Source: Shewanella inventionis (GTDB taxonomy: Bacteria; Pseudomonadota; Gammaproteobacteria; Enterobacterales; Shewanellaceae). Taken from it: a stretch of 64,000 nucleotides of DNA. Positions 49,171 to 56,874 of this stretch are shown in pieces. The position numbers were made by a program, and so were the translations under genes. Each line of letters opens with the position of its first letter. Positions within the stretch are counted from its first letter, which is position 1. The stretch covers positions 62,001 through 126,000 of the forward strand of contig NZ_BMII01000013.1 of the NCBI RefSeq assembly GCF_014641855.1, read 5' to 3'. Below the pieces are notes generated by a model. The model ran no database searches, had not been told where the DNA came from, and worked only from the letters and a program-made list of their open reading frames with translations.

Positions 49171-50628
49171 ATGCCCAACTCATCAGCTCAAGTTACGTCA
49201 GCATCTCAATCAAGTAATAAATTCAAAGCTTCACAGCGTATTGATGTGGTTCAAATCGCCACGCCGTCAGCAAAAATCCATGTGCGTGAACAAAAAGGGG
49301 TCTTTCAGCGTTTGCGACAGAACAGCAATACCTTACTCATCGTATTGTTCTTTTTACTGCCTTTTATTAACTATCAGGGCCGTCAGGCGATTTTATTTGA
49401 CGTCACCGAGCAGCAATTCTTTTTCTTTAACATCACGTTATGGCCACAGGACTTTACCGTATTAGCATGGTTTTTTATGGCGGCTGCATTTGCGCTGTTT
49501 TTTGTCACAGTATATTGGGGGCGGGTGTGGTGCGGCTTTTTGTGCCCGCAAACGGCATGGACGTTTATGTATATGTGGGTTGAAGCCAAAGTTGAGGGTA
49601 ATCATCATCACCGTACTGCATTAGATAATGCCCCATGGTCTTTGAGTAAATTACGTAAACGAGTCACTAAACACCTAGCGTGGATGCTGTTTGCCTTACT
49701 CACAGGTTGTGGGTTTATCGGTTATTTTATGCCTGCGCGTGAACTCTACATTGATATATTTACGCTCAGTAGCGGGTTTTGGACCGGTGCCTGGGTATGG
49801 TTTTTTGCCATATGCACTTATGTAAATGCTGGTTGGATGCGCGAAATGATGTGTTTGCATTGTTGCCCGTATTCACGCTTTCAGGCGGTGATGTTTGACG
49901 CAAATACCAAAACAGTGAGCTATGATACGGTGCGCGGCGAGTCTCGTGGGCCACGTAAACGCGCTGAAAAAACCGAGTTAGGTGATTGTGTTGATTGCAA
50001 CTTATGTGTTGATGTGTGCCCAACAGGGATAGATATTCGTAATGGCCTGCAATACGAGTGCATTAATTGTGGTGCCTGTGTCGATGCCTGTAATCAAACC
50101 ATGGCAAAGTTTGGTTATGCGCCAAATTTAATCAGTTTTACCAGCGAAAACCAGCTAAAAGGCCAGCCAAAGCCGAGTAAATTGTCATTAAAGGCGTTAG
50201 GGTATGCCAGCGCACTGCTGATAATGATTGGGTTAATTATTATCGATTTGAGCCAGTTAAGTCATATTCAGTTAAACGTGATCCGCGACAGGCAAACCTT
50301 ATATCGTGAGGTCGGTGATGACATTGTTGAAAACAGCTATCAGCTTAAAATTCGTAATAAAACCCAACAAGCAGCGGCGTATCGCATTGCTATTAATAGC
50401 AGTGAAGCGATAGCGTTTACTCTGGTTACCGATGCTGTAGTGATGATTAAGGCGGGTGAGCAATTAGATTACCCCGTTACTGTCAGGGGGCATTTAAGTC
50501 AACTTACAAGTGATAGCTCGCAACACATATTGCAATTTAGCGTGACTCAAATAGACAGCGTGGCAAACCCTATTCCCTTTGAGCCGATCAACCAAGTGAT
50601 GCAAAATTCGCGTTTCTTTTGGCCTTAA
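49171..50628 (+). CDS. ccoG: CcoG/RdxA-type polyferredoxin, cytochrome oxidase accessory protein
   Basis: The 485-residue membrane protein has several helices with FCPQTAW (NapH/CcoG-type Cys) and CLHCCPYSRFQ. It then has two 4Fe-4S clusters (CVDCNLCVDVCPTGIDIRNG and CINCGACVDACNQ), and a C-terminal IG-like periplasmic domain. CcoG helps mature cbb3 oxidase, probably by reducing copper. Here it is alone, without ccoNOPQ or ccoS, and is likely controlled by the PAS-sigma54 activator. It may serve another copper or redox function. Confidence 0.9.
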   Translation: MPNSSAQVTSASQSSNKFKASQRIDVVQIATPSAKIHVREQKGVFQRLRQNSNTLLIVLFFLLPFINYQGRQAILFDVTEQQFFFFNITLWPQDFTVLAWFFMAAAFALFFVTVYWGRVWCGFLCPQTAWTFMYMWVEAKVEGNHHHRTALDNAPWSLSKLRKRVTKHLAWMLFALLTGCGFIGYFMPARELYIDIFTLSSGFWTGAWVWFFAICTYVNAGWMREMMCLHCCPYSRFQAVMFDANTKTVSYDTVRGESRGPRKRAEKTELGDCVDCNLCVDVCPTGIDIRNGLQYECINCGACVDACNQTMAKFGYAPNLISFTSENQLKGQPKPSKLSLKALGYASALLIMIGLIIIDLSQLSHIQLNVIRDRQTLYREVGDDIVENSYQLKIRNKTQQAAAYRIAINSSEAIAFTLVTDAVVMIKAGEQLDYPVTVRGHLSQLTSDSSQHILQFSVTQIDSVANPIPFEPINQVMQNSRFFWP

Positions 50629-50649
50629 GTGTGGATTGGCCTGCATAAC

Positions 50650-50689
50650 AAAAAGGCTTCTCGCATTAATAATGTGAGAAGCCTTTTTT
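50650..50689 (+). terminator. ccoG terminator
   Basis: AAAAAGGCTTCTC pairs with GAGAAGCCTTTTTT, with T runs on both strands, 22 bp after the ccoG stop. Confidence 0.9.
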
Positions 50690-50721
50690 GTGATGGGTGC
50701 GAGGGTTAACTCGACAGCCCA

Positions 50722-51240
50722 TTAACGTTGATGCAATGCGTAATCGGTACCGTCTTTTGCGGTAAACACTTTGCAGTTACCTTCAGTCGGTTGGCAACTA
50801 GTGTGTAATAAACTAATCCACTGCTTGTAAGGGGTCGGTAAATTTTTAATTGGCATCGATACCTGAATGTCTTCAATATTTGCACAATCTTGTGCACCTA
50901 ATTTGCCAAGGCGGTCAAAACAAATTTCTACATGGGTATCGTTGTTTTTTAATACCACAGAGGTTGGCTCAGTTTTATGGCCTGTCAGCGCCACAAATTG
51001 ACATGGATTTTGTAAGCCACTTTGGGTGCCATCTTTTAAGAAGGCAAGCAAGTGGTTGTAGTAAACCACGTAACTGCACACATCTTGGTGTGAACCATTG
51101 GCTAATGGGAATTGCGCATCCAAAAAGTCTTTTGCATTTGTGCTGCGATCTTGCTGGTTCGTTGTCGCCACAAATTGCTCGCCAATGAAGCGGTTAAGGT
51201 TTTGGGTGGCTGTGTTGCTTGCTTGAGTAGACATATTCAT
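50722..51240 (-). CDS. Stand-alone malate synthase G insertion-domain protein
   Basis: The 172-residue protein aligns by eye with the alpha/beta insertion of malate synthase G, not its catalytic barrel. FLDAQFPLANGSHQDVCSYV matches FLDESLPLENGSYQDVVAF, PCQFVALTGH matches the TPAQFVGYRG segment, VVLKNNDTHVEICFDRLGKLG matches ILLKNNGLHIELQID, and KDGTDYALHQR matches ADGSEISLHGR. The catalytic barrel and its Mg/acetyl-CoA residues are absent, so it is not an enzyme of that type. It is divergent from the DUF3612 regulator, 145 bp apart. Confidence 0.75.
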   Translation of the reverse strand: MNMSTQASNTATQNLNRFIGEQFVATTNQQDRSTNAKDFLDAQFPLANGSHQDVCSYVVYYNHLLAFLKDGTQSGLQNPCQFVALTGHKTEPTSVVLKNNDTHVEICFDRLGKLGAQDCANIEDIQVSMPIKNLPTPYKQWISLLHTSCQPTEGNCKVFTAKDGTDYALHQR

Positions 51241-51385
51241 CGCCTTATCCTCTTCTTGTGTAGTAGGTCAGAAATTAATTTTGTTATTTGTTTAGTATTA
51301 AGCCTTGTTAGCAGCTTGATTTTTAGTCTATGCTATTTTTACAAAGAATTTCACAATAAAAATTTTACACTGTGAATTATACAAA

Positions 51386-52915
51386 ATGAGAAATGAAAAA
51401 AGCTTAATGCGAAAGACCCATTTTTTGGGCACAAAGATAAGAAACTTGCGTAAACGCAATAACTTAACAATGGAAGACTTGTCGGCGCGTTGTATACGTG
51501 TTGACTCGAGTAACGCGCCTTCGGTGTCATATTTATCGATGATAGAGCGCGGAAAACGGGTTCCGAGCGCCGATATGCTGGCCGTTGTGGCAGCTGTATT
51601 TCAAAAAGAAGTTGAATGGTTTCTTGATGATGTGCCAGAGGATGAAGCCATTACGCCAGAAAAAGGCAACAAAGGTGGCGTGAGCGGCATGCCGCTTGAA
51701 CCAAGCTTTTTGTTTTCTAATGACATTCTGCAAATCGCTATTCCTGAAATGTTGTCGCAAACCGGTACCAGTGGTCGTCAGTTTGCTCACTTGCTTATTC
51801 GTGCACACCAGGAGCATCACCAAAACCACTTTCCAGATCTGGAGCGCGCCGCAGAAGAGGTGGGCTTAAAGCGCATGCCGTTAGCCATTGAAGACATTAT
51901 GGATATTGCCAAAGGCATGGGGTTAAAAATTAAGTGGATTGATCGTGCGCCAAAAGAAGTGATGGACGAAAGGGGGATGAGCTCCAAGCAATTAGTCACC
52001 TCCTTTTTTGAACCGCCTGGCACTATTTACGTTAGTAATATTTTAAAAACGAGACCAAATCGTCTTAAATATGACTTAGCAGTGCATATTGGCCATTGTG
52101 TATTACACAACAAAGACGGATTAAAAAGCGTGATGATGTCGGGACGCAGAGAAGACACCGAAGATGCCTATGCTCCGCAATCTAACACATTAAACGCACA
52201 GGATATTTTGCATGCCTGGCGTGACTTTGAATCGAGCTTTTTTGCTGGCGCGCTATTGTGTCCTAAAGTCCCTTACCGGCAGTTGCTTGACCGTCACGGT
52301 TATGAAATCAGCGTGCATAAACAATTACAAGTGTCGGCCTCGGTGGCCATGCGCCGCATGACAGTTGTGTCGCCATATACTCACTGGCATTACTTTGATG
52401 CTTATGCGCCAGGTAAACTAAAAGCTGTGTATCGCGGCAATGGTATCCCGCTGCCATGGGGCAATATGCGCTTGGTGGAAGATCCGTGTCAGCATTGGGC
52501 GGTATTTAGAATGATCAGCGAGCCCACAGAAGGCACGTCAGCACAGATATCGATATTAAATGTCGGCAATGAGCCGCGGATTTATTGTTGTGAGTCGATC
52601 AAAGTCGATGACTCTGCCGGTAATCCACATGTGTTGTGTGCTGGTATCGATCTTAATCCGGCGATTGAGGCTCAAGGCAAAGATGCGCAGTCGATTGCCA
52701 ATGATTTAAAGCAAGCTTGTGCGGGTAATGGTGGCTCAATTGACATCCCTAGACACATTAAAAAAGACCTCACCAGTGTGGCGAAAATCCTTAATATTAA
52801 TTGGATTGAACGCGGAATTAAAAACGAAGCACGGTTAATTTGTTCGCGTGGCGCTGTATGTCCGCGTCAGCCAAGTTGTTATGCAGCAGGGCGAAACCTG
52901 TGTGAAGATAATTAA
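51386..52915 (+). CDS. XRE-family regulator with DUF3612 domain
   Basis: The 509-residue protein has an N-terminal XRE helix-turn-helix (IRNLRKRNNLTMEDLSARC...SYLSMIERGKRVPSADML, about 17-65), a middle region like the ImmA/IrrE-type short-chain regulators (YDLAVHIGHCVLH), and a Cys-containing C-terminal domain (CSRGAVCPRQPSCYAAGRNLC). This matches the DUF3612 group that in Vibrio and Shewanella often lies near glyoxylate-shunt genes. It probably controls the divergent insertion-domain gene; the effector is unknown. Confidence 0.82.
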   Translation: MRNEKSLMRKTHFLGTKIRNLRKRNNLTMEDLSARCIRVDSSNAPSVSYLSMIERGKRVPSADMLAVVAAVFQKEVEWFLDDVPEDEAITPEKGNKGGVSGMPLEPSFLFSNDILQIAIPEMLSQTGTSGRQFAHLLIRAHQEHHQNHFPDLERAAEEVGLKRMPLAIEDIMDIAKGMGLKIKWIDRAPKEVMDERGMSSKQLVTSFFEPPGTIYVSNILKTRPNRLKYDLAVHIGHCVLHNKDGLKSVMMSGRREDTEDAYAPQSNTLNAQDILHAWRDFESSFFAGALLCPKVPYRQLLDRHGYEISVHKQLQVSASVAMRRMTVVSPYTHWHYFDAYAPGKLKAVYRGNGIPLPWGNMRLVEDPCQHWAVFRMISEPTEGTSAQISILNVGNEPRIYCCESIKVDDSAGNPHVLCAGIDLNPAIEAQGKDAQSIANDLKQACAGNGGSIDIPRHIKKDLTSVAKILNINWIERGIKNEARLICSRGAVCPRQPSCYAAGRNLCEDN

Positions 52916-52976
52916 AGCATTGGATGCCTTTTAAGGTTGAGGTTTATTCAAAGCTCAACCGCAAAGCTCAACAGAT

Positions 52977-53627
52977 TTAGGCCGATTTGAATTGCTGATC
53001 GAGTAGTGCAAACAAAAATTGTTCCAGTTGGTTTTGTTGTTCGGTGTGCAGCGCATTTTGGGGTAACGTATTACTAAAAGGGCATTCATCTGCAAAATGC
53101 TCTTGTAGCTGAGTCATTTGCTTGCTGTCCCATTCGGGATGAAACTGCAAACCGATAGCATGCTGGTGGCGAAACATTTGCACCTGGCATAGGGCGCTAG
53201 AGGCCAATACGTCAATATGTTGTGGCAAGGCAATGGCTTGATAATGCCATTGCGGAACCGCCAGCACCTGGCTGCCATTAATGCTTACTTGTTGCCAACC
53301 CAGCTCTGGCTCTGGCATCTCAACGACCTTGCCGCCCAGTTGCGTTGCCAGGAGCTGCGCCCCTAAACATATGGCTAATATTGGGCGTGGCAATTCAAGC
53401 GCTTGATTAATCAATGCACATTCAGCTCGCATCCATAATGGGTTATCAGCCACATTCATTGGCCCACCTAATACAATTAGCCCCTGATATTTCATCAGCG
53501 ATGCGGGCAATTCATCTGGGGCGTAAAAGCACTCAAGAGTGATGTTGCGACGTTCTGCCCACAGTTCAATGCGTCCGACCCCTTCAGCCGGATGATGCTG
53601 AAAGACGGCAATGGTCGGCTGGATCAT
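52977..53627 (-). CDS. Class I glutamine amidotransferase-like protein
   Basis: The 216-residue protein has the GATase1 triad pattern: GLIVLGGPMNVADN, the nucleophile Cys in AICLGAQLLATQLGG, and His-Glu in GLQFHPEWDSKQM. It resembles the stand-alone GMP-synthase-like amidotransferases whose acceptor partner is unknown. It overlaps the upstream exported protein gene as ATGA, so the two are co-translated. Confidence 0.87.
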   Translation of the reverse strand: MIQPTIAVFQHHPAEGVGRIELWAERRNITLECFYAPDELPASLMKYQGLIVLGGPMNVADNPLWMRAECALINQALELPRPILAICLGAQLLATQLGGKVVEMPEPELGWQQVSINGSQVLAVPQWHYQAIALPQHIDVLASSALCQVQMFRHQHAIGLQFHPEWDSKQMTQLQEHFADECPFSNTLPQNALHTEQQNQLEQFLFALLDQQFKSA

Positions 53628-54448
53628 TTTAGTTCACCTAATTCAAGGTAAATCCGTGTGACATTTTCCTTGCCAGATAACGCTGATGAAAGCTGCTTTT
53701 CAGAGATAAATAGCCGTTTGTCTGCTGCAAGTGTTAATTGGCTTGGTAGTGGAGTTTGCACATTATCAATGCGAACAATATGGTCTGCATCTGGGCGAAC
53801 GCTAAGAGTATTAACAATAAATTGCACCTTGTCATCGGGGTGATAATTCAGAGTGTGGTAATCATTGTTAGCCGATTTATTTAAGCCGCTTTCTAGAGGT
53901 AATGGATTAAATAACACAATTTTATCGACATTGATGGTTTGCGCTTGCCATTGCATTTCACCGCCACGCTCAAAGTGTCCTTTCACCACATCTACAGTCA
54001 ACTGAGAAGTGTGATTAGAGTGCTTGGGATCTAATCTAGATAAATCAAAAGTGGTAGGCACTATGGTCCAAACAGGATCGTCACTTTTGGCAGACACGTT
54101 AATGCCGTTAATCACCTCAGCCTGGATTTTAGGGTCGGCAAAAGACAATTTAAACACAACCTGAGCATTGTGCGGTTGATGGAACATAGGCAAATGTGAC
54201 GCAAAAAGACCGTACTGACTGCCAAATAGCAGCATACCATGTAAGCCCATTTTGACGGGGTGCTTAGCATGTTGGCTATGGTCTTGAGGCTCTGTTGCGT
54301 GGCTATTTATGCTTAATAAACTCAGCCCTAAAAGCAAGTAAGTTACGGGGTTAAACACTTTTTTAATCAAGGGTATAACCAAGTTTATATGCATAAATTG
54401 ATATAAAAAAGAACAAAAATTAGCAGTATGTTTGGAATAAATCAGCAT
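53624..54448 (-). CDS. Exported protein of unknown function
   Basis: The 274-residue protein starts at the ATG at 54448, which has AGGAG 8 bases upstream. A hydrophobic signal region lies near 33-48 (VTYLLLGLSLLSINSHA), late for a signal peptide. The mature part has a His-rich start (DHSQHAKHPVKMGLHG) and beta-rich sequence with no domain I can name. It is coupled to the amidotransferase gene and divergent from the flavin reductase, so the two upstream regions overlap. Confidence 0.6.
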   Translation of the reverse strand: MLIYSKHTANFCSFLYQFMHINLVIPLIKKVFNPVTYLLLGLSLLSINSHATEPQDHSQHAKHPVKMGLHGMLLFGSQYGLFASHLPMFHQPHNAQVVFKLSFADPKIQAEVINGINVSAKSDDPVWTIVPTTFDLSRLDPKHSNHTSQLTVDVVKGHFERGGEMQWQAQTINVDKIVLFNPLPLESGLNKSANNDYHTLNYHPDDKVQFIVNTLSVRPDADHIVRIDNVQTPLPSQLTLAADKRLFISEKQLSSALSGKENVTRIYLELGELK

Positions 54449-54579
54449 GGTGTTGGCTCCTGTCTGAAACTGAACAGATGGGGCCGTCCCCGGGTGAAGA
54501 CCTAATCTTATGGTTAGGTTGAGGTCGTCCTCAGCTCAATATGTTAACGATTTGAACGATAAAAAACCAGCTTCACACA

Positions 54580-54712
54580 TTGGACTCTATTCCAAAATTA
54601 CTTCTACCTAACATATTGAGGGCAAAGTAATACCTATAATTGATTAGTTAACATTGAGGCGTTTTTTCAACAAACATTAACAATAGTTCCCATTTTGGAA
54701 TTGATTCCATCG
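54580..54712. promoter_or_regulatory. Regulatory region of the flavin reductase with palindromic operators
   Basis: TTTTGGAATTGATTCCATCG at 54693-54712 contains the perfect-arm site TGGAAT-TG-ATTCCA, 43 bp before the reductase ATG. A second related site, TTGGACTCTATTCCAAAA, lies at 54580-54597. A near copy of the first precedes dddY at the same distance. The LysR or TetR regulator of the cluster is the likely binder. The remaining 54449-54752 gap holds only a hairpin near 54500. Confidence 0.65.
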
Positions 54713-54752
54713 ATATGATAAATCGTCAATTATACAAAAGGGGTGATGACCT

Positions 54753-56273
54753 ATGAGCAATGTAGATTTGTTAGGGCGCCGTAAGTTTATTGCTGGACTA
54801 GGTATTGCTGCTGGTGCGGCAATGGTAGCACCTGCAATGGCAGTGTCTGAAAAGGCTGACGGTGTTAAATGGGACAAAGAAGTTGAGATTGTCATTATTG
54901 GTTCTGGTTTTGCAGGCTTAGCCGCTGCAATTGAAGCCACCAAACATGGCGCAAAAGATGTCCATATTTTTGAAAAAATGTCGTACTTTGGTGGTAACTC
55001 AGCCATTAACGGTGGCTTATTTGCCGCACCTGGTACGCCAATGCAAAAGAAAGAGGGCGTAGAAGACTCAGTAGATAGAATGGTGAATGACCAATTGTTG
55101 TCAGGCCGCGGTATCGCTGATGAAGCATTATTAAGACACGTAGCCTCTCATGCCGTTGAAGCTTTGCAAATGACATTAGATGCAGGTGCAGAATACCACC
55201 CATACTTACAACAATTAGGTGGTCACTCAGTTGCACGTACTTACCAAACCTCTGTTAGTTGTGGCGCAGGTATTACTCAGCCTTTATTTAAAGAGTGTAA
55301 GCGTATTGGTGTGCACACTCACAATCGTTCAAAATTTGAAGGCTTCTTAGTCGGCAAAAATGGCGAAGTGGTTGGTGTTAAAATGCGTACCAACTACCAC
55401 TTTGGTGAAGACCAACCCGGCAAAGTGTTAAATATTCGCGCCAAAAAAGGTGTGATTATGGCTACCGGTGGTTTTGCGCAAAACGTTAATTTACGTATGG
55501 CACAAGACCCAACATTAACATCTGAAGTTGGCTGTACTAACGCGCCTGGTGCTACCGGCGAAGGCATGTTTGAAATGTTCCGCCTAGGTGCAGTACCTGT
55601 GCATTTAGCGCACATCCAATCAGGTCCTTGGGCATCGCCAGACGAAGGTGGTTTTGGTTATGTGTCTAACTATGCCATCTTTAACTTCCCTCACTCAATA
55701 GCGGTTAACCGTTTAACCGGTAAGCGTTTTATGAATGAAATTGCTGACCGTAAAATTCGTGCTGATGCCGAATTGAGCTGTCGTGATGAGAAAGGAAATC
55801 CGTACCCTCCAATCTTGATTTCAAGCTATAAAGATTCTAAAAACCATCCAAACACTAAAAAAGTGATTAAGTACAATGTGGGTTGGAAGTTCGACACTGT
55901 TGAAGATCTTGCTAAACACTTCAATGTGCCGTTAGACGCGCTTAAAGCTCAAATTGAAGAATATAACGGCTACGTTAAATCGGGCAAAGATGTGCAATTT
56001 GGTAAAGACATGACCTTAGCCAAAAATAAAACCATTGAAGCGCCGTTTACCGTGGTTCGCTTATGGCCAAAAGTGCATTACTGCCAAGGTGGCGTACAAA
56101 TCAATACTAAAGCAGAAGTGAAAGACAGCTTTACCGGTAAGCCTATTGGTGGCCTATATGCCGCAGGTGAGGTTTGTGGTGGTATCCATGGTATCAGCCG
56201 TTTAGGCAGTTGTTCTATCCCAGAATGTATGGTGATGGGTATGACAGCAGCGCGCAGCATCATGAAAGCCTAA
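54753..56273 (+). CDS. Tat-exported FAD-dependent reductase, probable acrylate-type enoate reductase
   Basis: The 506-residue protein has a Tat signal (LLGRRKFIAGLGIAAGAA, cleaved near AMA-30), an FAD site (IIGSGFAGLAAAIEA at about 48-62) and a fumarate-reductase-like body. RFMNEIADRKIRAD holds the likely proton-donor Arg, and GGIHGISRLGSCSIPEC (about 476-492) holds the C-terminal substrate Arg and His. The Fcc3 heme domain is missing; a tetraheme cytochrome is encoded 28 bp downstream, as in methacrylate reductases. Next to a DMSP lyase, acrylate is the most likely substrate; fumarate, methacrylate or urocanate cannot be excluded. Confidence 0.85.
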   Translation: MSNVDLLGRRKFIAGLGIAAGAAMVAPAMAVSEKADGVKWDKEVEIVIIGSGFAGLAAAIEATKHGAKDVHIFEKMSYFGGNSAINGGLFAAPGTPMQKKEGVEDSVDRMVNDQLLSGRGIADEALLRHVASHAVEALQMTLDAGAEYHPYLQQLGGHSVARTYQTSVSCGAGITQPLFKECKRIGVHTHNRSKFEGFLVGKNGEVVGVKMRTNYHFGEDQPGKVLNIRAKKGVIMATGGFAQNVNLRMAQDPTLTSEVGCTNAPGATGEGMFEMFRLGAVPVHLAHIQSGPWASPDEGGFGYVSNYAIFNFPHSIAVNRLTGKRFMNEIADRKIRADAELSCRDEKGNPYPPILISSYKDSKNHPNTKKVIKYNVGWKFDTVEDLAKHFNVPLDALKAQIEEYNGYVKSGKDVQFGKDMTLAKNKTIEAPFTVVRLWPKVHYCQGGVQINTKAEVKDSFTGKPIGGLYAAGEVCGGIHGISRLGSCSIPECMVMGMTAARSIMKA

Positions 56274-56301
56274 CGAGACCAGTGAACAAGAGGAATCATT
56301 A

Positions 56302-56655
56302 ATGAAAAACTTTAATATTATACTTGGGCTGGTTTTACTCGGACTAACCAGTTTATCAGTACAAGCCGTTGAGATCCGCGACTACCACAAAGAAGTGATT
56401 GGTAAAGATTGTAAAGCTTGTCATGACAATGGCATCAAGCAGTTCCCATCAGATCAGTCTTGCTTGCAGTGCCATGATGTTGATGAGTTGGCTAACAAAA
56501 CGGCAAGAAGTGAAGAAGACAAGTGGCAAAACCCACATAACAACCTTCACTACGGTAAAGACTTACCTTGCCAAGAGTGTCACGCAGAGCATAAAACCAA
56601 AGAGCCATTATGCAGTAACTGTCATACGTTTAAATATGACAAGCATAAAAAATAA
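56302..56655 (+). CDS. Periplasmic tetraheme cytochrome c, electron donor to the flavin reductase
   Basis: The 117-residue precursor has a signal peptide (cleaved near VQA) and four CXXCH sites: CKACH 37-41, CLQCH 54-58, CQECH 90-94 and CSNCH 104-108. Size and spacing match the tetraheme domain that is fused to flavin in Fcc3-type fumarate reductases. AGAGGAA lies 8 bases before the ATG. It should pass electrons from a CymA-like quinol dehydrogenase (not in this window) to the reductase encoded just before it. Confidence 0.9.
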   Translation: MKNFNIILGLVLLGLTSLSVQAVEIRDYHKEVIGKDCKACHDNGIKQFPSDQSCLQCHDVDELANKTARSEEDKWQNPHNNLHYGKDLPCQECHAEHKTKEPLCSNCHTFKYDKHKK

Positions 56656-56671
56656 ATAGTGATATATGATT

Positions 56672-56705
56672 AAATAAAGCCGAATATTTAATGTTCGGCT
56701 TTATT
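56672..56705 (+). terminator. Terminator after the cytochrome gene
   Basis: AAATAAAGCCGAA pairs with TTCGGCTTTATTT, followed by T-rich sequence, 17 bp after the stop. The reductase-cytochrome pair is therefore one transcript, separate from dddY. Confidence 0.85.
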
Positions 56706-56748
56706 TTTATATATTTATTTTTATATATTTATTTTTATATATTTATTT
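56700..56748. repeat. 14-bp AT-only tandem repeat
   Basis: TTTATTTTTATATA is repeated about three and a half times directly after the terminator and ahead of the dddY promoter. Confidence 0.8.
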
Positions 56749-56811
56749 TAATTAAATTTATTTATTTTTAATGCATATATTTTACTTGTTCTGATTGTGT
56801 TGTCGGTTCAT

Positions 56812-56829
56812 TTTTGGAATGCATTCCAT
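56812..56829. promoter_or_regulatory. dddY operator
   Basis: TTTTGGAATGCATTCCATC matches the flavin reductase operator at all positions except the central two. It lies about 46 bp before the dddY ATG. Confidence 0.65.
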
Positions 56830-56874
56830 CATTAATATTCATCTAGATTTTAATAATAAAGCGAGATGAATAAT

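Noticed and set aside
56399..56659. Plus-strand ORF of 86 residues inside the cytochrome gene
   Set aside because: Shifted-frame shadow of the tetraheme cytochrome; no ribosome site.
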